Assembly (NCBI GenBank): GCA_019236545.1
Contig: JAFAIV010000059.1
Coordinates: forward strand, 1-12,197
From: Actinomycetota bacterium
GTDB lineage: Bacteria > Actinomycetota > Thermoleophilia > Gaiellales > Gaiellaceae
Length of the DNA stretch: 12,197 nt
Direction of reading: 5' to 3'
Part shown: piece by piece, positions 4,297 to 10,492 of the stretch
Position numbering within the stretch: position 1 is the stretch's first letter
How the letters are laid out: each line of letters starts with the position of its first letter
Made by a program: the position numbers and the translations under genes
Notes under the pieces: generated by a model
Databases searched by the model: none
Seen by the model: the letters and a program-made list of their open reading frames with translations, nothing else
Told to the model about the DNA's origin: nothing

Positions 4297-6072
4297 GTGC
4301 ACGAAGCAGTTCGAGCATTCCAATACGTCAACATCGCCGCGTACATCACGCTCGCGGTCGTCGCGCTGCTCGCGTGGCTCCGGCGGCGGGATCGTGCCGG
4401 GATGTGGGCCGCCGCGGCGTTCGGGTCGCTCGGCATCCTCGAGATCCTGGGGCTCATCCCCAACCACCCGGGCCACCTCGCGGAGCGCGCGGTCGGGCGA
4501 GTCGACATCGCGCTCCTCGTCGTCTTCCCCTACCTGCTCTTCCGCTTCACCGGCGTGTTCCGCCGCGCGCGCGGCGACATCGCCAACGCGCTCGCGGTGC
4601 TGACGGCGCTCCTCGTCGTCTGGACGTTCGCCCTTCCGTCGACCCCGCAGCCGCACGAGCGCTGGCCCGGGTACTTCACGGCGTTTCTCGTCGTCTTCTT
4701 CGTCCACTGGGTCACGCTGTCGGTGCTCATCTCTGCGCGGCTCTTCCGGGCGGGGAGGGCGCAGCCCTCGGTCGCGCGGCGGCGGATGCAGATGCTCGCC
4801 TTCGCGTCGGGAGCGATCACCGTCGCACTGCTCGTCGTCGTTCTCGGCGGCTCCGGCAACGCGGCGAACCTCGTCGCGCAGGTGGTCGCGCTGGCCGCCG
4901 TCATCGCGTTCTTCCTCGGCCTCGCGCCGCCGGCGATCATCCGCCTCTGGTGGCGCTCGCCGGAGCAGGCCCGCGTCCAGTCCGCGCTCGAGAGCCTGCT
5001 CGAGTTCGCCGAGACGCGCGAGGAGCTGGCGGCGCGCGTGCTCGAGCCCGCGGCGGCGCTCGTGGGCGCGCGGGCGCTCGCGATCCGCGACGCGGACGGA
5101 ACCGTGGTCGGGGCGTGGAACGTGCCGCAGGAGGCGTGGCCGGCATTGAGACGCGGCGCCGCGGTCGTCCCCTCCGCCGGCGCCGAGCTGATCGACCTCG
5201 ACCTGACGGGCGGCGGCAGCCTCGTCGTCTGGACGACGCCGTACGCGCCGTTCTTCGGCGAAGACGAGCTCGGCCTGCTGCGCACGCTCGGCGCGCTCAT
5301 GGGCGTCGCGCTCGACCGCGTGCGCCTGTTCGAGGCGGAGCACGACGCGCGCGTCGCGCTCGAGCGCGCGAACGAGGTGAAGGCGAACTTCGTCGCGCTC
5401 GCCGCCCACGAGCTGCGCACGCCGATGACGACCGTCCACGGCTTCGTGACCACCCTCCACCACCTCTCCGACCGGCTCGACGAGCGGCAGCGCGAGCAGG
5501 TGCGCGAGGCGCTCATCCAGCAGACCGAGCGCATGGCGCGGCTGATCGAGCAGCTGCTCGACCTCTCGCGGCTCGACGCGGAGGCGATCGACATCTCCCC
5601 GACCTCGCTCCGGCTGCGCGAGGCGCTCGAGGAGATCGCGACCGCGTCCGCGGCCGACCCCTCGGTCGTGGAGCTCGACGTGCCCGAGGAGCTCGTCGCG
5701 CCCGTCGACCGGGTCGCGCTCGAGCGCGTCGTCGGCAACCTCGTCACGAACGCCTTCCGCTACGGGTCGCCGCCGGTGCGCGTGGCCGCGGAGCAGCGCG
5801 ACCGCCACCTCCGGATCAGCGTCCAGGACGCCGGGAAGGGCGTCGACCCGAGGTTCGTCCCGGACCTCTTCGAGCGGTTCACGCGCAGCGACCAGTCGCG
5901 CGGCACTGCGGGCGGCACCGGCCTCGGCCTGGCGATCGCGCGCTCGTACGCGCGGGCGCACGGCGGCGACCTCGTCTACGAACCGGCGCAGCCGAGCGGG
6001 TCGCGCTTCGAGCTCGTGCTCCCGGTCGGCGCTCCGGTGTTGCCAGAGCCGGAGCCGCTGGCCACACTGTGA
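4297..6072 (+). CDS. Membrane sensor histidine kinase (7TM-GAF-HisKA-HATPase)
   Basis: A 591-residue hybrid membrane/cytosolic kinase. Seven hydrophobic segments occupy about residues 11-28, 36-54, 70-87, 95-113, 126-147, 166-184 and 190-210, followed by a GAF-like region (about 224-345). The HisKA H-box AAHELRTP carries the phosphoacceptor His371. The ATPase domain has the N-box NLVTNAFRYG (Asn485), G1 DAGKGVD (Asp511) and G2 GGTGLGLAIA (539-548), so all catalytic motifs are intact. The input is probably membrane- or ligand-derived via the 7TM/GAF parts. The start is GTG at 4297 after a GGGGGGAA run. There is no receiver domain and no response-regulator gene beside it; the partner gene is a coiled-coil protein. 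Confidence 0.93.
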   Translation: MHEAVRAFQYVNIAAYITLAVVALLAWLRRRDRAGMWAAAAFGSLGILEILGLIPNHPGHLAERAVGRVDIALLVVFPYLLFRFTGVFRRARGDIANALAVLTALLVVWTFALPSTPQPHERWPGYFTAFLVVFFVHWVTLSVLISARLFRAGRAQPSVARRRMQMLAFASGAITVALLVVVLGGSGNAANLVAQVVALAAVIAFFLGLAPPAIIRLWWRSPEQARVQSALESLLEFAETREELAARVLEPAAALVGARALAIRDADGTVVGAWNVPQEAWPALRRGAAVVPSAGAELIDLDLTGGGSLVVWTTPYAPFFGEDELGLLRTLGALMGVALDRVRLFEAEHDARVALERANEVKANFVALAAHELRTPMTTVHGFVTTLHHLSDRLDERQREQVREALIQQTERMARLIEQLLDLSRLDAEAIDISPTSLRLREALEEIATASAADPSVVELDVPEELVAPVDRVALERVVGNLVTNAFRYGSPPVRVAAEQRDRHLRISVQDAGKGVDPRFVPDLFERFTRSDQSRGTAGGTGLGLAIARSYARAHGGDLVYEPAQPSGSRFELVLPVGAPVLPEPEPLATL

Positions 6073-6076
6073 CGCG

Positions 6077-6646
6077 ATGGATACGTGGCACGAGGGCTGG
6101 AGCGACGACTCCGAGCGGGCGCGCTACGCGCTGCTGATCGAGCAGGTCGAGGGGATCAAGCGCGAGCTGCGCGAACGGGCGCGGATCGTCGCGGCGCGGG
6201 AGCAGGAGCTGACCGACATGCGCGCTGACCTCGCGCGCCAGTTGGACGGCACCGGCGCCGGGAAGCGCAAGGCCGGCGACACGAGCGAGCGGGAGCGCGA
6301 GCTGGCGGCAGCGATCGCCGCGGCCGAGCGGCGCGAGCAGGAGGCCGCCGCGGAGCTCGCCCTCGCGCAGGCCGAGCGCGAGCGCCTCGACGAGCGCGAG
6401 AAGCGGATCCACGAGGTCGAGCGCGAGCTGGCCCAGCGGCGTATCGCGCTCGAGCAGGAGCGGGCCGGGGTCTCCGGCGCCGCCCCTCCGGAGCCTGCCG
6501 AGCCGCCGGAGAGCGACCCGCCGCCGCCCACGCCGCTGCCGCTGCCGCCGGACGAGCCGGAGCTCGAGCCTGCAGCCGCGGGCGCGGTCGTCCTCGACGA
6601 CACCGTCGAGATCCCGCCGCCGGTGGCGCGCTCGCGCCGGCGCTAG
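6077..6646 (+). CDS. Coiled-coil protein with proline-rich tail, unknown function
   Basis: I do not recognise a family. The 189 residues show a short N-terminus (MDTWHEGWSDD), then two long charged heptad-like helices, about 11-56 and 70-130, joined by a Gly/Lys loop (DGTGAGKRKAGD). A Pro/Glu/Asp-rich stretch follows (about 137-165), then VVLDDTVEIPPP and a basic end (SRRR). There is no membrane segment. It starts only four bases after the histidine-kinase stop, so it is very likely co-translated with it and may be an adaptor or scaffold (inference). No clear ribosome binding site is present, which fits coupling. Its TAG stop overlaps the stop of the converging c-di-GMP gene (CTAG). Confidence 0.8.
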   Translation: MDTWHEGWSDDSERARYALLIEQVEGIKRELRERARIVAAREQELTDMRADLARQLDGTGAGKRKAGDTSERERELAAAIAAAERREQEAAAELALAQAERERLDEREKRIHEVERELAQRRIALEQERAGVSGAAPPEPAEPPESDPPPPTPLPLPPDEPELEPAAAGAVVLDDTVEIPPPVARSRRR

Positions 6647-9300
6647 CCGCGCAGGTGCTCGAGGACGCGCGTCGCGACCTCGACGACCAGCGGATCGAAC
6701 TGCGACCCCGCCCCTTCCTCGAGCCGGCGCACGGCCTCGGGATGCGACAGCCGCTTGCGATACGGACGGTCGGTCGTCATCGCGTGGTATGCGTCGCAGA
6801 CGAAGATGATCCGCGACTCGAGCGGGATCGCCTCGCCGCCGACGCCGTCCGGGTAACCGCGGCCGTCCCAGCGCTCGTGGCACGAGCGGACGATCGGCCG
6901 CACCTCCTGCAGGCGGTGGATCGGCGCGATGATCCGCTCGCCGAGCTCCGGGTGGGTCTGCATGACCTGGCGCTCCTCGGCGGTCAGGCGGCCAGGCTTG
7001 GCGAGGATCTCGCTCGGGATGCCGATCTTGCCGATGTCGTGCAGGAGCGCGCCGAGCTCGAGCCGCTTCAGCGCGCTGTCGTCGAGGCCGAGCTCGCGGC
7101 CGACGCGCAGCGAGAGGTCGGTGATCCAGCGGGCGTGCGTCGACGTGTACTCGTCGTTCGCCTCGAGCGCGTTGGCGAGCGCCTCGACCGTCGAGACGAA
7201 CGTCCGCTCGAGCCCCTCGTAGCTCGACGCGTTGGCGATCGCGAGCTTCGCCTGCTGCGCGAGGCCGCCCAGGAGCCGCAGCTCGCGCTCGCCGAACTCG
7301 ACCTCGGCGACGTGCGCCACGATGACGCCGACGCGCCCGTCGACCTCCAGCGGCGCGACCGCGTACGAGGCGCCCGGGATCGTCGGGTCGTCGGTGACGT
7401 CCGCATAGTCCTGCGGCGTGACGAGGAACGGCTCGTGCAGCTGCGCGACCTTCTCGACCGGGATCTGCAAGAGCGAGAGCACCTCGGCTCGCTCGGAGCT
7501 GTGCCCCCACTGCGCGCGCATCGCGAGGTGGGCGCCGTCGGCGAGCCAGAACGACGTGTGCTCCGAGCCGAGGATGGCCGCCGAGCGCTCGACGACCCGG
7601 TCGAGGATCTCGTCGATCCCGGACGCGGTGGCGAGCGAGCGGCCGAACTCGAGCAGCGCGGTCGCGCTGTCGGCCTCGCGGCGCGCCGACTCGTACAGCC
7701 GGGCGTTCTCGACGGCAACCGCGGCGTGGCCCGCGAGCACCTCGAGCAGGCGGACGTCGTCCTCGTCGAACTGGTCGAGCCCGAGCTTCGAGACGACGAT
7801 GACGCCGACGACGCGCGCCCCGTAGCGGAGCGGCGCGGCGAGCAGCGACTCCTCGATCACCGGCGTGCCGGCGAGGTGCGACCCGAACTCGCAGTTCGCC
7901 GCGTCGCCGACGAGGAGGGACTCGCCGAGCTCGGCGCAGCGGCCGGTGACGCCACGGCCGACGCGCGTCCGCAGAAGCTCCAGCGGGAGAGCGTTCGTCT
8001 CGGAGTTGAGCTCGCCGCGGAAGGCGATCGGGATCAGCTCGTCCCCGTCGGCCACGAACACGCGGCAGTTGTGGTAATCGATCAGCGACCGGAGCTCGGC
8101 CGCGACCTCGTCGCCGATCTGGCGCACGTCGTTGAGCCGGTTGAGCTTGCCGGTGAGGCTCTGGAGCATCTTCATGTGCGCGATCGAGCGCACGTCGCGC
8201 GTCTCCGCCGGCGAGCCGGGGCGCTCCGTCGCGGAGTCGTCGTAGCGGACGATCCGGTTCTTCCCGTGCGCCTTCGCGGTCATCATCGCCGCCTCCGCGC
8301 AGGCCGCCAGCTCGCGCGGGTTCATCGCGTGTTCCGGGCCGAGCGCGATCCCGACCGAAACCGTGATGCTGCCGACCGCCGGGAACTCGACCTCGCCGAG
8401 CCGCTGCACGATCCGCTCGGCGACGTTCGTCGCGTCGACGCCGTCACAGGCCGCGATCACCGCGAACTCCTCGCCGCCGAGGCGACACGCGATGTCCTCC
8501 GGCCGCACGCTCGAGCGGAGCACGTCCGCGAGCACGCGCAGCATCTCGTCGCCGACGCCGTGGCCGTGGACGTCGTTGACGCGCTTGAAGTCGTCGATGT
8601 CGAGCATCAGGACGGCGACCGGCGCGTGCGTCCGGCTCGCCTCCTGCAGCGCGCCGAGCAGCCGCTCGTAGAAGACGGAGTGGTTGAAGAGCCCGGTGAG
8701 CGAGTCGGTGCGCGCCTGGTGCTCGAGCTGCGCCCGGATCTGCGCGTTGTCGAGCGCGAGCGCGGCGGCGTCGCCGAAGCGCTTCGCGAGCTCGAACTCC
8801 ACGTCGTTGAACGCCGCGTCCTCGCCGACGCGGTACACGTTGAGGACACCCTTGATCCGCGAGCGCGCGATCAGCGGGACGCAGATCAGCGCCTCCGGGT
8901 CGATCGGGGTGCCTGGCACGAAGCGGACGCGCGGGTCGAGGTGCGCCTGGTTCGTCAGCACGGCCTCGCGGTTGCGCGCCGCCCAGCCGCTGATCCCCTC
9001 GTCGAAGCTGCAGGAGCTCCGCATGATCTCCTCCGCCCACTCGTCGCGGACGAAGACCGGCTTCAGCATCCGCGAGGCCTCGTCGGCCTCGTAGATCGTC
9101 AGCGTGTCGTGCGGGATCAGGTCGGCGAGCGTGTTGGACACGCGCAGCAGCAGCGCGTCGAGGCTCTGTTCGGCGAGCACCTCGTGGAAGACGTCGGCGA
9201 GCCGCCGGTAGGACTCGACGAGGGCAGGCTCGGCAGGACGCTCCTCGGGCGCCGCGCCGTGCTGAACCAGCCGGAGATGCGATTCCGGCCGAGCTACCAC
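6643..9300 (-). CDS. GAF-GGDEF-GAF-GAF-HD-GYP c-di-GMP synthase/phosphodiesterase
   Basis: An 885-residue soluble signalling protein with both making and breaking domains for c-di-GMP. Order: GAF (about 28-195), GGDEF (from 198), GAF (about 385-535), GAF (about 545-695), HD-GYP (about 705-885). The cyclase active site GGEEF is intact at 275-279, with inhibitory I-site RPED at 266-269, exactly five residues upstream. The phosphodiesterase domain has HDIGKIGIP (His754/Asp755) and HERWDGRGYPDG (808-819). However, the residue before His808 is Cys807, where classical HD-GYP proteins have a second His. I chose the GTG at 9300 because GGAGGG (9310-9315) lies nine bases upstream. The longer frame to 9582 would overlap udgX by 176 bases and encodes low-complexity sequence. 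Confidence 0.92.
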   Translation of the reverse strand: MVARPESHLRLVQHGAAPEERPAEPALVESYRRLADVFHEVLAEQSLDALLLRVSNTLADLIPHDTLTIYEADEASRMLKPVFVRDEWAEEIMRSSCSFDEGISGWAARNREAVLTNQAHLDPRVRFVPGTPIDPEALICVPLIARSRIKGVLNVYRVGEDAAFNDVEFELAKRFGDAAALALDNAQIRAQLEHQARTDSLTGLFNHSVFYERLLGALQEASRTHAPVAVLMLDIDDFKRVNDVHGHGVGDEMLRVLADVLRSSVRPEDIACRLGGEEFAVIAACDGVDATNVAERIVQRLGEVEFPAVGSITVSVGIALGPEHAMNPRELAACAEAAMMTAKAHGKNRIVRYDDSATERPGSPAETRDVRSIAHMKMLQSLTGKLNRLNDVRQIGDEVAAELRSLIDYHNCRVFVADGDELIPIAFRGELNSETNALPLELLRTRVGRGVTGRCAELGESLLVGDAANCEFGSHLAGTPVIEESLLAAPLRYGARVVGVIVVSKLGLDQFDEDDVRLLEVLAGHAAVAVENARLYESARREADSATALLEFGRSLATASGIDEILDRVVERSAAILGSEHTSFWLADGAHLAMRAQWGHSSERAEVLSLLQIPVEKVAQLHEPFLVTPQDYADVTDDPTIPGASYAVAPLEVDGRVGVIVAHVAEVEFGERELRLLGGLAQQAKLAIANASSYEGLERTFVSTVEALANALEANDEYTSTHARWITDLSLRVGRELGLDDSALKRLELGALLHDIGKIGIPSEILAKPGRLTAEERQVMQTHPELGERIIAPIHRLQEVRPIVRSCHERWDGRGYPDGVGGEAIPLESRIIFVCDAYHAMTTDRPYRKRLSHPEAVRRLEEGAGSQFDPLVVEVATRVLEHLRG

Positions 9301-9309
9301 GTCAACAAT

Positions 9310-9315
9310 CCCTCC
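9310..9315 (-). promoter_or_regulatory. Ribosome binding site deciding the c-di-GMP gene start
   Basis: GGAGGG on the minus strand lies nine bases before the GTG at 9300. It supports this start over an in-frame ATG at 9342, which is preceded by GGCAGACG and no clear ribosome binding site. The downstream start keeps the gene out of the divergent udgX coding region. Confidence 0.5.
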
Positions 9316-9394
9316 GTTGGAGCCGCAAGTTCCCCGAAGCATCGTCTGCCGGAGGGGGCCGGGAATCCCCCGGGTGAGGGAACCGCGAACGGGG

Positions 9395-9400
9395 TAGGTC
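9395..9400 (+). promoter_or_regulatory. Weak candidate -10 element of udgX
   Basis: TAGGTC lies six bases before the TTG at 9407. The position matches the leaderless elements elsewhere in the window, but the last base is C and not T. No Shine-Dalgarno is visible before the TTG. Confidence 0.3.
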
Positions 9401-9406
9401 CAACCG

Positions 9407-10048
9407 TTGTCGTCCGGCTCCGCAGCCGAGCTCCTCCCTCCCGCGCCGACGCTACCGCGGCTGCGCGAGGCCGCCGCGAGCTGCCGCGCGTGCCCGCTCT
9501 GGGAGAACGCGACGCAGACGGTCTTCGGGGAGGGCCGCGCCGCCGCCCGAACGGTGTTCGTCGGGGAGCAGCCGGGCGACAAGGAGGACCTCGCCGGCGC
9601 GCCGTTCGTCGGCCCCGCGGGCCGCGTGCTGGACGATGCGCTCGCCCAGGCCGGGATCGACCGGGCGGCGGTCTACGTCACGAACGCGGTCAAGCACTTC
9701 AAGTGGGAGCCGCGCGGCAAGCGGCGGATCCACGCGAAGCCGTCGTGGAGCGAGATGGCCGCCTGCCGGCCGTGGCTCGACGCCGAGCTGGCGGTCGTGA
9801 AGCCGCGGGTGCTCGTCTGCCTGGGCGCGACCGCGGCGCAGTCGCTGCTCGGCCGGCAGTTCCGCGTCACGCGCGAGCGCGGACGCTGGGTCGAGTCGGA
9901 GCTCGCCGAGTACGTGACGGCGACGATCCACCCGAGCGCGATCCTCCGCCAGCGGGACGACGCCTCGCGCCACGCGGAGATGGAGGCGTTCGTCGCGGAC
10001 CTGCGCCTGGTCGCGTCCGTGCTCCGAAACGACGACGGCGGCCCCTGA
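9407..10048 (+). CDS. udgX: UdgX, covalently trapping uracil-DNA glycosylase
   Basis: A 213-residue member of the family 4-like Fe-S uracil-DNA glycosylase superfamily. Motif A is GEQPGDKEDLAGAPFVGPAG, with catalytic-region Glu54; motif B is HPSAILR (175-181). Between them is the insertion GKRRIHAKP with K105-R-R-I-H109, the diagnostic loop of UdgX. In M. smegmatis UdgX this His attacks the sugar after uracil removal and leaves a stable protein-DNA link. Cluster ligands are probably Cys26, Cys29 and Cys120, plus His97 where ordinary family 4 enzymes have Cys. The start is TTG at 9407; with it the loop His is residue 109, as in the mycobacterial protein. The gene ends in a hairpin covering the stop codon. 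Confidence 0.95.
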   Translation: MSSGSAAELLPPAPTLPRLREAAASCRACPLWENATQTVFGEGRAAARTVFVGEQPGDKEDLAGAPFVGPAGRVLDDALAQAGIDRAAVYVTNAVKHFKWEPRGKRRIHAKPSWSEMAACRPWLDAELAVVKPRVLVCLGATAAQSLLGRQFRVTRERGRWVESELAEYVTATIHPSAILRQRDDASRHAEMEAFVADLRLVASVLRNDDGGP

Positions 10049-10059
10049 GGCCGCCGTCG
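10033..10059. terminator. Bidirectional hairpin terminator at the udgX stop
   Basis: CGACGGCGGCC (10033-10043) pairs perfectly over 11 bp with GGCCGCCGTCG (10049-10059) around CCTGA. The udgX stop codon TGA (10046-10048) sits in the loop. The converging acidic-protein gene ends 24 bases further on. No U-tract follows on either strand. Confidence 0.75.
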
Positions 10060-10082
10060 AAAGACCTGCCGATCGGGGCTCC

Positions 10083-10418
10083 TCAGTCGCCCCAGTCGAA
10101 GTCGCGGGCGCCTGCACTCGTCCAGAAGCCGGATTCCTCGGCCACCGGGACGGCGCTCTCAACGGTCTTCTCCTCCTCGCCGGTCGGCCAGGCGAGGACG
10201 TTCTCGAGGCTGGCATCGCTGAAGTCCGGCTCCACGCCGTCCATCGTCTCCTCGATGCGGGCCTGCTCCTCGGTCTTGAACAGCGGATGGTTCTCGAAGG
10301 GATCGTCCGCCTTGTAGCGGTCGATCGGCATCTTCGGGTCGAGCGAGGCGTTCCGCTCCTTGAGCTCGAGGTGATCCTTGATCACCTGCGCGAAATACGA
10401 CGGTGTCTCGACTGGCAT
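10083..10418 (-). CDS. Small acidic protein of unknown function
   Basis: I do not recognise this family. It is 111 residues, strongly acidic, with no Cys, signal peptide or membrane helix. The N-terminal half looks helical and conserved in style (SYFAQVIKDHLELKERNASLD, then DPFENHPLFKTEEQARIEETMDG). The C-terminal half is low-complexity acidic and ends in GARDFDWGD. The start is ATG at 10418, fixed by GGGAGGAG (10423-10430) four bases upstream. Base composition is less GC-extreme than its neighbours. The strong ribosome binding site, its own -10 candidate and the hairpin terminator suggest an abundant, independently expressed protein. It lies 74 bases downstream of a diguanylate cyclase gene on the same strand. 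Confidence 0.82.
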   Translation of the reverse strand: MPVETPSYFAQVIKDHLELKERNASLDPKMPIDRYKADDPFENHPLFKTEEQARIEETMDGVEPDFSDASLENVLAWPTGEEEKTVESAVPVAEESGFWTSAGARDFDWGD

Positions 10419-10422
10419 AAGT

Positions 10423-10430
10423 CTCCTCCC
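10423..10430 (-). promoter_or_regulatory. Strong ribosome binding site of the small acidic protein
   Basis: GGGAGGAG on the minus strand, four bases before the ATG at 10418, is among the best Shine-Dalgarno matches in the window and supports the gene being real. Confidence 0.8.
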
Positions 10431-10453
10431 GATCGGCCAGTTGTTCCTGCGGC

Positions 10454-10459
10454 AGTCTA
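10454..10459 (-). promoter_or_regulatory. Candidate -10 element of the small acidic protein
   Basis: TAGACT on the minus strand lies in the 74-bp gap after the diguanylate cyclase stop. A start about seven bases downstream would give a leader of about 30 nt with the strong ribosome binding site. No good -35 is seen at 17 bases (CGGGAA there). Confidence 0.4.
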
Positions 10460-10492
10460 CCCCGATTTGCGGCCGATTCCCGGTTGAGGCTA

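Noticed and set aside
4147..5961. A minus-strand open frame of about 604 codons opposite the histidine kinase, extending into the tRNA.
   Set aside because: Arg/Glu/Asp-rich low-complexity product; the opposite strand carries all kinase motifs, and the frame runs through the tRNA gene.
9301..9406. Possible c-di-GMP (GEMM) or ydaO-type riboswitch before the c-di-GMP gene.
   Set aside because: The conserved core segments I know for these classes are not present on either strand; only GC-rich hairpins of common type are seen.
9301..9582. N-terminal extension of the c-di-GMP protein to an ATG at 9582.
   Set aside because: The extra 94 residues are low complexity and overlap the udgX coding sequence by 176 bases; the GTG at 9300 has a ribosome binding site.
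6655..10317. A plus-strand open frame of about 1220 codons running antisense to the c-di-GMP gene and over udgX.
   Set aside because: It is a GC-skew artefact: the product is Arg/Asp/Leu/Val-rich low complexity with no domain, and the opposite strand encodes clear GAF, GGDEF and HD-GYP motifs in that region.
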